NCBI GenBank assembly: GCA_029339195.1
Contig: JAPTJF010000314.1
Location: 1 to 64,000 of the forward strand
DNA length: 64,000 nt
DNA from: Micractinium sp. NFX-FRZ
Lineage: Eukaryota; Chlorophyta; Trebouxiophyceae; Chlorellales; Chlorellaceae
Reading direction: 5' to 3'
Position numbers and translations under genes: made by a program. Each line of letters starts with the position of its first letter. Position 1 is the first letter of the stretch. The notes beneath the pieces were generated by a model, which was not told the origin of the DNA, did no database searches, and saw nothing but the letters and a program-made list of their open reading frames with translations. Shown here one piece after another: positions 21,301 to 32,836 of the stretch.

Positions 21301-23208
21301 CAAGATGTTACAGCCACCACCACTTCCACCACCATCCTCACCTCAAGATACCCCCACTCGCTGCCATAGAACGAGAAGTCAGGCCAGGGCAGATCCAAAT
21401 GGGAGGCAGAGCCCTGGTAGCCCAGCACAGGCAGCTGCCAGCCAGCGGCCACGGCGGCCGTCGCCTCGGGGCTGTTTGCCAGGCTGGCGTTGATGTCGGC
21501 TGGCCAGGTGCGGGGCACGCATGTGAAGTCGGCAGTGTGCAGCACGGCGTCCACGTCGGGGACCTGGGCAGGGGAAGGATTGTGAGTCTACTTGGCAGTT
21601 AAGTGGCAGGGCGGAGGCGGCACCATGCGGGGGTTGGCACGAGTTGTGGGGCGACAGACCTGTACGTCAACCCTGCTCAAGCTTTAATAAGAAGGGCGTG
21701 CACCACGCTGCATCCACCCCGTGCCAGCCTGGCAGGCTGCTGACCTGGCCTGGGAAGAGGCGCAGCATGTCGAGGAGGGCCAGGACGGCGTAAGGCACGT
21801 GCCCCCTGGCTGCCAACTTGCCGGGGCCTCGCTGGGCAGGGTACCAACCACCTGGCATTCTGGAAAGGAGACAGCCGTAGGGCAGACGTGTGAGAGATGT
21901 GCAGGCGAGGGCAGGGCTGTGCAGTCCGGTGCAGCATTCAGGGGCAGGCGGCAGGCTGTGACAAGCGGGGTGGGGCGGGCACTGTGGGAAGATGAGTGGG
22001 CACCCGCAGGCCAAGGGAAGCCCTGCCTTGCATGCGCCCGGCACTGCCCTCGATACAACCAAACGCATGCACTGGCTCCTCTCACTCCCCTCCTCCACCG
22101 TAGCAGGGCGGCTCCCGACCAAGCCGCGCACCTCTCCGTCACGTGCTGCACCCACAGGCTGCCGTTGATGACTTGGAAGCGCAGCACGTCGCCGTCGCAC
22201 ACGTCAAACAGGCCGGCAGCAGCATTCACCATATCCTGCATCGCGATTGCTCGGCACCAAGGGAGGCAGGGCCGGTGGCTTGCACACAAGCGCGATGGCT
22301 CCTGTGCTTACCGCAGGGTCTTGCATGGAACGGCTTCCCGCAGCGCTGACTGACGCAGAGCTGGCTGAGGCAGCGGTCGCCCCCCCACAACGACCACTGG
22401 TTGCACCCAAGCAACGCGCTTGCCCCACGCCTCGCACTGCTGCTGCTGCCTGACAGCATGCCTGCGCCTGCCCCCAAGCATGCGTGCTTGCATGCCTCCC
22501 TGTCCCACCTTTGTGATGCCCCCCTCCTGCCAGGGCGCCAGATCTTGATGGATCCAGGGCGCATACTGGGAGGTGCGCCCCCTCAGCTGCAGCACAGCGG
22601 CGGTGGCGACGGTGCCGATCAGCAACAATGCACGGGTGACCAACTTGCAGTCAAGGCACTAAGAATCGGCTTGGTAGCATTCAATTGCCCTCACGCGAGC
22701 AATGCATGCATCCAACTTGCACACTCCGCTTGCACCCCTCTGCGCACCCACTGCCTCCCCGCGCCCGCTCCCTGCTCACCCGTGCCGCCTCCTGTGCGCT
22801 CTGCGGCTCCCACCAGCTGCTCACATTGGCCACAAAACTGTCCTTGCTTATGTCGGTAAAGGCGGCCCGCAGGAAGCCGTGCTCCTGTGGGCCCATGATC
22901 ACATCTATGGCGGGGCGGGCCGTGGCGTTGGCATCAGCACTGGCAGTAGTGTTGACGGCGGTACGGCTGCCTCTGTCGCTGCCTTCGCCGCTACCATAGC
23001 TGGCGGGAGCGTTGCGGCCGGAAATAGCATGCCCTTCTGCTGCCTCCTGCCTTGGACACGCCATCCATTTTATGGGGCTGGTGGCCAGCAGACGGCTGGC
23101 TAGGAGGAGGAGCAGGGCCACCGCCGCTATGCAAGGGGCGCGCGGCAGCAGGCGGCGGAAGCGGCCGCCACGGTTGCTGCTGTGGCCGCTGTTAAAGAGG
23201 CCTCCCAT
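18308..23208 (-). CDS. GT90 (CAP10-like) glycosyltransferase, copy B
   Basis: Thirteen exons in transcript order: 23208-22780, 22586-22509, 22235-22132, 21859-21745, 21563-21342, 21112-21017, 20590-20535, 20347-20231, 20063-19973, 19768-19685, 19366-19095, 18854-18687, 18464-18308; 662 residues. Exons 2-10 and 12 have exactly the same lengths and phases as in copy A, so this is a tandem duplicate. The signal anchor is 'VALLLLLASRLLA'; the catalytic region keeps 'HTADFTCVPR', 'AVWRGRTQDK', 'ESQSYASNLKQK' and 'GEHYVEVTNNPDHVCEE'. The stalk is the shortest of the three and carries NTT and NAT glycosylation sites. The last exon codes 51 residues of its own ending 'FILLLIHLPLT'. All splice sites are GT-AG. 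No inactivating change is visible. Confidence 0.85.
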
Positions 23209-23716
23209 CTGCCCTGGCTGCAGCAGCGGGCCGTGACTGCTTGCGCAGCAAAGGAAGTGAAGGGAGACGGCAGGGGAGCGAATAGAGGGCGGGGGAACGA
23301 AGGGGCCAGCCTACGTCGCTGCTCGCACCTCCCCTCGAGCGCAGCCCAGGCGTGTTGGGATCTGTCAAATGGTAAGCAGAGAAAGCGACAGGCGCACGGT
23401 GCCAGGGTTATGTGAAGAGAGCAGAAGTCTTGGACGGCTCGAGCTGCCTGCGCTCCATGGACGGAGGATCTGGTGTGCACCTTGCCTGCTCGCCTGCTCT
23501 GGCATGCCGTCCAGAATATGAGCAGGCATGGCGGCTCCTCGCTGGCACTGTCCCTCTGATTGTCTCTCAGCAGCCCGCGGGCGGAACGGCCTGTTGCAGC
23601 ATCTGTGGCAGAAGTAGCCTTCGTGAAGGGAGGGCACCCTTGCTTGCCGAAGTGTGTGTCAGTGCTTGCCATTGACATTGCACCACTTGCACTGGCGTCC
23701 ATGATTGGATGGAATG
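23209..23716. other. Intergenic region upstream of GT90 copy B
   Basis: Holds the promoter of copy B and 3' UTR of copy C; includes the shared block at 23513-23538. No supported ORF. Confidence 0.5.
23513..23538. repeat. Upstream block shared by GT90 copies (B)
   Basis: AGAATATGAGCAGGCATGGC then GGCTCC, 22 of 26 positions equal to 17911-17936. Confidence 0.5.
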
Positions 23717-26700
23717 CTAACCACCACGGTGTAAACGGGACGAGAAATACGTACAGCGGCACACTGCCGACACGCATTGCAAGCTGGATGAGCTAAACAG
23801 TGGTAGAAATGAAAGGTTGGGGGGCAGGAAGGCAGTTATGCAAATGGTTGGTAAGGTGAATGGGTAGGTCAACGATGCATGCAAGGCTGCAAGGCACGTA
23901 GCAGGTGCACCGGCAGTAATGAGGGTACATGCGCTCCAAAGCCACGGTGCAGCGCCTAGCGCCGCCCTTGTTCTTCTTCCAGCGCTGCTGTGGCTTCCTA
24001 GCACCCTGCACGCACATGATGCATGAGGCACGGTGGGCTGCAGCATATGACCCACCCTCGCAACCTCAGCATGCTCAGCACATCCACCTGCCCGCCCGCC
24101 CATGCAATGCATGCATCAGCGCCCGCATTGCGGGACTGCCGCTCATTGCCAGCCTCCCACGGATCCCATGACCCCACGAGGTGCGTCCCTCTCCAGCTAC
24201 CAGTGCCCACTCGCCTCCGTCATGGCCGCGCAGCCAGGGGTAGGCACGTTCCACGATGGCAGCATCCTCAGCGTGTGGGAAGCCAAACTCCTGGAGCAGC
24301 AGGTCGCCCGTGTAGCAGCGCGCCTTGACGGGGACGGGCTTGAAGCGCTGCAGCGCGGCATACGCGCGCAGCAGGTCGCTGCGGGTGGGAGGGGGCGTGT
24401 GTGCAGGGAGAAGAGTGACAAGAGGGACAACTGTGGCCGTAACTGATGCAGTGGCAAGCTTCTGCGCTGCTTGGTGAGGCAGCAGGCATGCCTGGAGATG
24501 CTCGCAGCTAACCGCACCTTCAGAAGCCTCCTCGCCTGGGCCCTCCAAACAACGCAAGCACATTCAGGCATTAGACAGCAGCCCCCCCGCCCTCCACCCA
24601 CCCCCCTCACCGCATGTACAGCAGCGCATCCTGCGTGCGCACTTGCTCCCGGGCAAAGCGCTGCCCGGCGGCCGCAATCTCCCAAGGCATGCGCCCGCTG
24701 CCCCAGCTGGACCGCCCGCCCGCCCCAGCCGCCGGCACTGGCTCCTCCACCGCTGGCGCCGCTGCCTGCCGTGCTGCCATGGCAGCGGCCGAGGCGTTAC
24801 CGCTGCCGCCGGCCTCCCAGCCGCCCTTCCGGCCCAGAGGGCGAGCAGGGTAGCTGGCAGTGGTGCTCCTGCTGTGCCGCAGAGCGTCTGCGACCTCGGC
24901 AATCTTGGGGGTCAGCGCCCCGCCTGCAGGCAGCTCCCGCCGGCCCCGGCTGTCCAGCATGGCATTCATGTCCCGCAGCACGCCCACCAGCTGCACACAC
25001 AAAACAATGCACGCAAGCAGATGGCAGCAAGTCGGTCAGGCTGTTGGTAGGTAGAAAGCACGGCCGCCCAGCATGCCACTAGTGTGCTGGACAGCTGTGC
25101 AGAATGAACATATTAGGGAAGAGGGAGTGGGATGGTGAGCCAGGATGGCGGAGGGAGAGGCGGCAAGCAGCCCTGGATGCATCAGCTACCCTTGCATGCT
25201 GCATCCAGGCAGCAACATGGCACGCCGCGCCGCAGCACAGACAGCAGCCCCGGCTGGCATCGAGGCAGGCACTCATCATGGCCCCCTCCTGTGCAGCACT
25301 GCCCATGCCCTCTTGCCCCCCTCCTGCTCACCTCCTTGCACACGTGGTCAGGGTTGTTGGTCACCTCGACATAGTGCTCCCCCGCCCGCATTGCACGCGC
25401 ATAAAAGTCCCAGTGCTGCAGCGGGGCGCAGGTCAGGTGCACAGGGTCAATCGTTGCAAGGTTGGATCTATGGGTGGCCTGGCAGCAGCGGCAGCTCATA
25501 GTGCAACAGAGATCACTGATGCCATGCTGCTGCCCTGCTACAGCCGGCAAGAGCTGCAGCGTGCCAGGGAGTTTGGCTGCGTTGCCGCTCCTCAGGAGAG
25601 GAGGGCCGCACCCTGCTACTGCACCCCTACCTGCGGCTTTGGCGCCACCAGCACGGAGCCACACACCAGCTTTTGCTTCAGGTTGCTGGCGTAGGACTGG
25701 GACTCGAGGTACAGGTTGAACCTGGGCGTAATTAGTAGTAGGGGTGGGAGGGAGACAAGGGTAACTCTCTGCTGGAAGGCGGACGTGGGAGGGCGCCTAT
25801 CGGGCACCTACTTTAGCAGCCATGCAGGAGCGGAGCGCCTCTTTGACTGCGCCGCAGCCCGTGCGCAGAAGCCCGCAAAACCTCTGACAGTCACACACAC
25901 CAAACGCTCCTGCCGTTGAGGGGTGGAACGTACCCGGAAGCTGCACGCAAGCTCCCGCAGCGCCGCCCACCTGGCTCGCCCCACATGCCCCAGCAACCTG
26001 ACATCAGTGGTTCACCCACCTGAAGTCGCACACGTCCTGTAAGCCCACCACCGGCAGATCTTGCACATCCAGCAGGGCAGCTTCCTCCAGCCTCCCAGCT
26101 TCCCGCAGCTTGCGCTCGCACCCCACAATCTTTCGCCTGCCAGGGGACAGACAAAGCGGGTGCACGGCGGAGAGGAGTGGGCACCTGGATGCCTAGTAGG
26201 CAGTGATGCAGCAGCAGCAGCAGCAGCAGCACAGCAGGCAGCATTGTGCGCCTGCCAGGGCACGGATGGGGGCACTGCAAGCACGGTGGAACAGGGCCCG
26301 GCTGCGGCAGCGCAGGGCCAACAGCACAAGCGGGACAGGTGAGTGCCCCCTCACCTCCCCGCTCCCTGGTTTCGAGCCGCTCCCCGCACACGCCGGCAGT
26401 GTGGCGTGAGCCATGCAGCCCCTCACCTGAGGGCATCTCTCTGGGGGTAGCGCTTGTCCTGGGTGCGCCCCCGCCACACCGCCTGCAGCGGGCACAGCGC
26501 AGAGGGCAAGCATGTGAGCAGCCAGCGCAGCCGTGGCGGGCGCAAACAGGGGAGGGCTAGGCAGAGCGCTGCAGGTCGGGCTGCCAGGACGGCAGGCGCA
26601 GCTAGGCGAGGTGTTCCCCCTCCACCACTGCCACTTCAAGTGCACCACCAACAACCATTCACTGCGCTGCCCGAACTCACCCGCGGCAGGCGGTCCACCA

Positions 26701-28994
26701 GGCTGACGTCAGCGTACTGCCGGTACAGCAGCTCAGACTGTACTGCCCAGCTCGAGGCGGGGCGGCCCCAGGGGTCCTGCGGGGCGGTTGGATTGGCAGG
26801 TGGGTGTTCTGGTGGGACAGGCAGTGCGAGCTGCCAGAGTTTATTGTGACCAGCAAGGCGGGTCATACCCTCCACCACCAACCCTCCCAGCCGCCCACCA
26901 CGCTGCCAACGTCACGCCGGATGATCAGCGATAGATACCAAGCTGTCACAGCCACCAACCTGCCACCCTTCCTCACCTCGATGTACCCATACTCGCTTCC
27001 ATAGAACGAGAAGTCAGGCCAGGGCAGGTCAAGGTGGGAGGCAGAGCCCTGGTAGCCCAGCACAGGCAGCTGCCAACCGGCGGCCACGGCGGCTGTTGCC
27101 TCGGGGCTGTTTGCCAGGCTGGCGTTGATGTCGGCTGGCCAGGTGCGGGGGACGCAGGTGAAGTCGGCAGTGTGCAGCACGGCATCCACGTCAGGGACCT
27201 GGACAGGGCAGACACAGGAACGAGGGCGAGGTGACACAGGTGGCGCGCGTTGCTGAACAGCATGCACGTGCGGGGACGGCAGTGCATGCCATGTCCCTGC
27301 AAACCTTTACCCCTTGGCAGCCAGCGCAAGTTTGTCCAGCCAGCCTGGCAGGCTGCTGACCTGGCCTGGGAAGAGGCGCAGCATGTCGAGCAGGGCCAGA
27401 ACAGCGTAGGGCACCCGCCCCCTGCCAGCCAACTTGCCGGCGCCAAGCTGTGCTGGGTACCAGCCGCCCGGCAGCCTGCACAGGCGGCGGCAGTACAGGC
27501 ACACATGTGGGCAGGGTGCGCAGGCAGGCGCCGCGCTGTCCAGTCTTTGGGGCAGGCGGCAGGCAATGGATAGTGTATGGCCGTGCATGAGCTGAGGGAA
27601 GTCGAGTAGGCACCCACAGGCCAAGGGAACCCCCACCTTGCACTGCTAATGCGCTACCCTGCCAGGGCCCCTGCTCCCAAGCCCCGCACCTCTCCGTCAC
27701 GTGCTGCACCCACAGGCTGCCATTGATGATTTGAAAGCGCAGCACGTCGCCGTCGCACCAGTCAAACAGGCCGGCAGCAGCGTTCACCAGACCCTGCACG
27801 GCAAGGGTTGAGCGCAGATCATGAACCAGAGGCAGCGACTTTGCTCGCCAGCACGCTGCTTGGCTTGCTGAATGCAAGGCCGTGCGTAGCCATCACTACA
27901 AGATGCTGCTTACACACACAATACCGATGGTTAGTTGCTACATGGGTGGGGGGTTTCCACAGCACAGGCCACCAGCTCGCACCACCGCCCCGGCCGCCCC
28001 ACATGGGGGCACCGAGCACGCCTGCAGCCAAGCACATGCACGACGCCGCACACTGCTGCTGCTGCCCACGAGCCTGCTCTTGTCCCCCCACATGCATCCC
28101 TCCCCCCTCCCCCCACCTTTGTAATCCCCTCCTCCTGCCAGGGCGACAGATCTTGCTGGATCCAGGGCGCAAACTGGGAGGTGCGCCCCCGCAGCTGCAG
28201 GGCAGTAGAGAGGGAGATAGCGGAGGGCAAGCAGGCACGGTTGCCCAGTTTGCAGTCACAGCGCCCCAGTGGGACTATATGCAGCCGCAGTTGCTTGCAT
28301 GTCACCAGCAACGCACGCCCCCAGGTGCCGCCCACTGCATGCACCTCGGAGCTCCACACGCGCCCGCCCGCCCCCCGCTCACCCGCGCCGCCTCCGTCGC
28401 GCTCTGAGGCTCCCACCAGCTGCTCACATTGGACACAAAGCTGTGCTTGCTTATGTCGCGAAAGGCGGCCCGCAGGAAGCCGTGCTCCTGTGGGCCCATG
28501 ATCACATCTATGGCGTTGGCGCTGGCGTTGGCGTTGGCACTGGCATTGGTGTTGACACTAGTGCTGGGGCTGGCTGCGGGGGTGGCTCTGACAGCCACGC
28601 TGCTGTTGACGCTGCTAGCCTTGAAGCTGGCGCTTATGCCTGCTTCGCTGCGAGGGCTCACGCTGCCGGTGGCACGAATGCCTGCTTCGCTGCGAGGGCT
28701 CACGCTGCCTGAGGCGCTGACGCTGGCGTTGCCGCTGATGGCGGGACTGCTGCTTGTATTGCTGGTTTCGCTGGTAGGTGTGTGGGCAGCGACATAGCTG
28801 CCCATTACTGCATCCCCGCCTGCCGCCTCCTCTCTAGAATGCACCATACGCCCAGAGGGGCCGGTGCTCAGCAGCTGACTGGCCAAGAAGAAAAGCAGGG
28901 CCACGGCCACCAGCGGGGCGGGCGGCGCGAGGCGGCGGAAGCGGCCGCTGCTGCCAGCGGCACCGCCGCGGCCGCTGTCGAGTAAGCCGCCCAT
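23717..28994 (-). CDS. GT90 (CAP10-like) glycosyltransferase, copy C
   Basis: Thirteen exons in transcript order: 28994-28383, 28194-28117, 27793-27690, 27475-27361, 27198-26977, 26776-26681, 26482-26427, 26136-26020, 25721-25631, 25415-25332, 24990-24611, 24378-24211, 24005-23717; 803 residues, the longest copy. Extra length lies in three places. The stalk after the anchor ('AVALLFFLASQLL') is expanded by a 42-base tandem duplication (28636-28719, 'GSVSPRSEAGI' twice) and Ala/Asn/Ser repeats. Exon 11 has a 36-residue insert ('SYPARPLGRKGGWEAGGSG'). The last exon codes 95 residues of its own. The catalytic core matches copies A and B, with small changes such as 'HWDFYARAMRAGEHYVEV' for 'HWEFFGRSL'. 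Sixteen nearby Asn-X-Ser/Thr-like stalk positions suggest glycosylation, but I did not test them. Confidence 0.83.
28636..28719 (-). repeat. 42-bp tandem duplication in GT90-C stalk
   Basis: Two in-frame units 42 bases apart code 'GSVSPRSEAGI' plus three variable residues. The following stretch down to 28510 is a GCN/AAC-type repeat coding Ala-Asn-Ser runs. Confidence 0.8.
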
Positions 28995-29689
28995 GTGAGC
29001 CTCGGCAACACAGGGCGCCCCTTGCCTGCTTCAAGCAAGGGAAATGGAGGAAGTCAGGGAGGCTCGGGGTGCAGGGGGAAGAACCGACTGCGGTGCGCGC
29101 TCGCGAGTGCGCCAGCACACACAGCCCACTGCCTGCTCGCACCTTGGCTGCGATCCAGGCTTGTTGATCACAGCCCTTAATGAGTGCACAAGCAAGCTGG
29201 CGCGGGCGTCGTGACAAGGGAGCTCGCAGTGTGCGCTCGCACGCTGAAATCCGAAGCTCGCGCTTTGAATGTAACCAAGGGCCAAGAGCCATCTGAAGCC
29301 CGCCGAGGAGCGATCAGAGCAATGCTTAAACAAGATGCGCCCTGCACCACTTTCTTCCCTGCGGCGGGCAGCGGCGCCATGGGCGGCGCTGAAGATGAGG
29401 AGGCAGGGAGATCCCCCGGGCTCTTGCTTCTGGGAGCTCAGCACTGCAAGTCTGTACTTTCACAAGAACAGGCATACACAAAACCCCTCGGCGAAATTAG
29501 TATTAAGAAGGCAGGTAAAATAAGGCTTCGACTGCTTGCTGTTGCTCCGCCGTCATCCAATCGTCCCACAGCGGCACCCTTGCGGCGCAGTGTGGCAGCC
29601 AGTGGCTGCCTGCCCACACGCAGGCCTGAATCAGGCCCTGCAAATCAATTCTGCTGCACCTGCACCTCCCCCTGGAGGCTTGCGTGCCG
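28995..29689. other. Intergenic region upstream of GT90 copy C
   Basis: Promoter side of copy C and the decayed 3' end of the BTB gene. It includes the weak shared block 29389-29412. ORFs here have no recognisable content. Confidence 0.45.
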
Positions 29690-30024
29690 CGGCGTGTGCT
29701 GCGCTGGCTTGTCGGCAGCCTGCTGGCGGCGCACCTGCCTGCCAGGGTTGGGTGACACCTCCCCCAGCACGTTGCCGCACCCCGCCTCCTGCACCTCCTG
29801 CTCTCCAGCGCTGGAGAGCTAGCTGCTAGCTAGCTGCTAGCACCCTGCCGTGCTGCCTGCCTCGTCACATGGCGGTGGGCGGGGGCAGCAGCTGGGGGTT
29901 CTGGGCCGTTGTCTGCCGCCCCCTCCACCGCCAGCGCTGGCGCCTCCGGCTGACCTGTCCCTGCTGCAGCAGCGGCTGCCGCCAGCACTGCTGCCACGCC
30001 CTGAGCAGGCGCTTCGTGGCGCAC
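29690..30024 (-). pseudogene. Decayed C-terminal tail of BTB gene copy 1
   Basis: Directly after the TAG of the BTB gene the same frame continues for 64 codons ('VRHEAPAQGVAAVLAAAAAAAG', 'RQAARQGASS'), matching the tail of copy 2. Further down, 29690-29785 still resembles its end ('NPGRQVRRQQAADKPAQHT' against 'NPGRQVQRQQAADKPAQHT'), with additional stops between, including those created by the GCTAGCTGCTAGC repeats at 29816-29842. Confidence 0.65.
29810..29842. repeat. GCTAGCTG-type short palindromic repeat
   Basis: Overlapping CTAGCTGCTAG units, each nearly self-complementary, in the decayed tail of the BTB gene. Confidence 0.7.
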
Positions 30025-32136
30025 CTACTCAGCGTCAGCAGCAGCCAGCACCGCTGCCTGCGGGGGCAGCACCTGCTGGGGCTGAGCTGCAGGCGGAGCA
30101 GCAGGCGCGGGAGCCCAGGCCTCATCCGCGTCAATGGGCCGCCTGCCCTGCAGCTGGGCCAGCTGCCGTTGCAGCGCGTCCAGGCCATGCAGCGCACCAC
30201 CCTCACCCTCGTCATCCGAGTCCACCACAGGGACAGGGCGGGGGCGCAGCGCCATGAGCTGCTGCAGCTGCTGCAGCTGCTGCAGCAGCTGCTGCTGCTG
30301 CGGCCGTGCCTCCTGCGCTGCCGGAGCAGCAGCAGGGCCAGCGTCAGGCACCAGCGCCGGCGGTTGCACCACGCCAGGAACCGGCGCCTGCGCTGCCATG
30401 CGCGCGGCTTGCCGGGCTGCCGCCGCAGCTTGCCGCTCCTCCGCATGCTGCTGCATCAGCAGCCTGTTTTGCTCCATCTGTTGTTGCAGCCTCCTGATGT
30501 TCTGCGCCGCGCCGTCATTGTCGATGGCGGGAGCTGGCGCAGGCGCCGCCGCCGCCTGCCCGGCGCCTCCCAGTCCGCCGAAGGCGCCGAAGGGAGGCGG
30601 GGGCATGTGAGCCGGGGGAGGGTCAAACATTCCTGCCCCAAAGGCCGGCATCGCGTCCTGCGGGCGCGCCGCCTGCCCAGCACCCGCCAGGCCCGCTATG
30701 CCAAAGGGATTGGCAGCAAATTCCGGGTCACGGCGGGGCACAGGGTTCCCCTGCCCCATAAAGTTGTGCAGCGGGTCGTTAAACCCGCGAGGAAAGCCGC
30801 CAGGACGTGGCCTGCCAACGCGCCGGCCGTCTGCGGCAGCAGCGGCGTCGGCGGCGCGGCGGGCGTCCGCGTTCCCCGCCCGCCGGTCCTCATCTGCCGC
30901 CCACTGCTCAAAGTCGGGCGGCGGGGCAAACATGGGGATTGGGTGCTCCGCTTGCGGGGGATCTGGCGCCTCTGGCAGCCGCTTAGGTGCCTCTGACCCA
31001 TCCTCCTGCTGGCTGAGGCCCAGCGCCACCAGCCGGTGCTTCCTGGCAGCCCGCCGCTTGACCACCGCCGCGCTCCAGGCCTCCACTGCCTCACCGTGCT
31101 GGTCGCTGGCAGCGTGCCAGCGACGCGCGGCGGTATGGAAGCGCTGCCGCTGCGCCAGGCGCACGCCTGCTGGCAGCCCCATGCCGTGCAGGCGGCGGTC
31201 GGCATCCACCGCCTCATGCTGCGCCTCTGCCAGCTGTTCCGCCAGCTCTGCCAGATAAGCCTTGGCGGCCACCACCTCGGCATCGGCGGCTTGGAAGGCA
31301 GCGTCGGCCTCTCGGAACACGTTGGCCAGCTCGTGCGCAAGCAGTGCCTCTGCCAGCAGCTTCTGCTCACGTGCAGCCTGCAGGAATGGAGACGTGTTGG
31401 GCATCATGTGGGGGAGAGGGCAAGGGGCACCTGGTTGGGGCAGGCTGGGGGCAGGCTTGGGGCAGGCAGGATTTCCATCTCAAGCGCGAGCACATTAGGA
31501 TGTAGATGGCTTGGTCGGCACAGGGTCGCCCCCTGCGCTGCCTCCACCTGCCTGCTCTGCCTGCTGACCGCTCCTCTCCCGCCCTCTACCGCTGACCTCC
31601 GAAGCACCCAGCCACCCGCCCCTCCAGCCCAGCCCTTGCAACCTCTGTCGACCTGCCCTACTTTGCCTCACCTCCATAATGTTGTGATGCTCCTCGGCTG
31701 CATCAATGTCTGCCACCAGCTGCCAGCACCCAAAGTACTCGGCCTCAGTTCGCAGCTCCCGCCGAGCGGTGGCGTCGGGGGGCACCGGCGCTGTGCCGTC
31801 GCGCATGAAGGCCAGGATGGAGCGGAAGTGCGTGGGGTCCCTGCGCCAGAAGCGACGGCAGGGAGGGCAGAGTGGGTGTCAAAGAGCACGCAACGGCTCA
31901 AAAAAGCGGGCGTCGCTGGCCGGCGCCCAACCGCCGCCGCGCCGCTGCCAGTTTCGCCGCTCCGTTGCAGCCGGCGCCACCCACCGGTCGATGAAGACGT
32001 GCCCCTCGTCCTTCACGGCGCCCGGCTGCATCGCCCCGCTGAACATCCCGCTCAGCATTGAGCCGGGGCGGCTGGCCAGCGTCTGCTTGAGGCATTTGAA
32101 GAGCTGCCCGCCGACGGAGAGAACCACAAGCTCCAT
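30025..32136 (-). CDS. T1/KCTD-type BTB protein with coiled-coil tail, copy 1 (truncated)
   Basis: Three exons in transcript order: 32136-31985, 31840-31672, 31377-30025; 557 residues. The first two exons code a BTB/POZ domain of the potassium-channel tetramerisation (T1) class: 'LSVGGQLFKCLKQTLASRPGS', 'HVFIDRDPTHFRSILAFMRDG', 'LRTEAEYFGCWQLV'. KCTD proteins with this fold usually form oligomers and often serve as cullin-3 adaptors; that role is inferred here. Exon 3 begins with an Ala/Glu-rich helix likely to be a coiled coil ('LLAEALLAHELANVFREADA'), and ends in Pro/Ala/Gln-rich sequence with a Gln-Leu repeat ('QQQQLLQQLQQLQQL'). Compared with copy 2, an in-frame TAG removes about 90-100 residues. 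The loss is outside the domain, so the protein may still work. Confidence 0.75.
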
Positions 32137-32836
32137 TGTGGGCGAACGAGGGCGGGAATTGGCTGGACAGTGTGGGTCCGCCGCTGAAGTGCACCCGCCG
32201 CCGCTGCCGCCACCTGTCACCGCATGGCAGGCCCTTCTCAGCTGGGGCAAAGCCCATGTCATGTGCCATGAACCTCTCAAAGATCAACGCTTGGTGCTGA
32301 TTGAGTAGACGTTCGGGCATGGGGCGTCCTGTGGAGAATGGTCAGATGGCACATGGCATGGCGGAACGGTGCTAGTAAAGGGTTGGCTGCCGGCCGCCCC
32401 AGCCATGCAGACCACAGCGCTCAGTGTGCGCGCTCAGTGGTGACTGATGAGCCTGCTGCCGGGTGCAAGAGTACATCAAGATGATCTGATGCACCGAGAA
32501 GGCGAAGGTGGGTTACCACCCAGCATGCATGCCTGCTTCCCTGCCAGAAGCTGCAGCGTTGATGAACACAAACTGGCGCCCCCCAACGAAGTCAAACAGG
32601 CATGCCGCCCCCGGCTTGCAATCTTTCTGACTGCCTCATTGCTCGAACTAGCACGTCACAAAGTGTTCCGTTCTCGCGCTACACAAATAAATGATCAAAT
32701 ATTGAAGCAATACATATAAAGCATATCAACACTCACACTCTCACACTGCTGCAATGTAACCCCTTGAACCCCGTGCTCCCATTGGCGCAGTTGCTCCTGC
32801 CTGCTCTCCACCCTGCGCGCCATCCTGTCCTGCCCA
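32137..32836. other. Intergenic region between the two BTB genes
   Basis: Promoter of copy 1 and 3' UTR of copy 2. It is relatively AT-rich near 32640-32750 compared with the rest of the window. No supported ORF and no clear poly(A) signal. Confidence 0.5.

Noticed and set aside
23793..24017. Lys/Arg-rich frame 'GARKPQQRWKKNKGGARR' as the last GT90-C exon
   Set aside because: The phase-2 donor of the preceding exon forces the other frame (V-L-G-S-H), and that frame is the one shared among the three copies.
26208..26231. Short GCA repeat as possible CRISPR or regulatory array
   Set aside because: Simple trinucleotide microsatellite within a GT90 intron; no spacers. No CRISPR array is present anywhere in the window.
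12515..28994. GT90 triplication as an assembly duplication
   Set aside because: The copies differ throughout introns, stalks and tails and in many coding positions, so they are real diverged paralogues.
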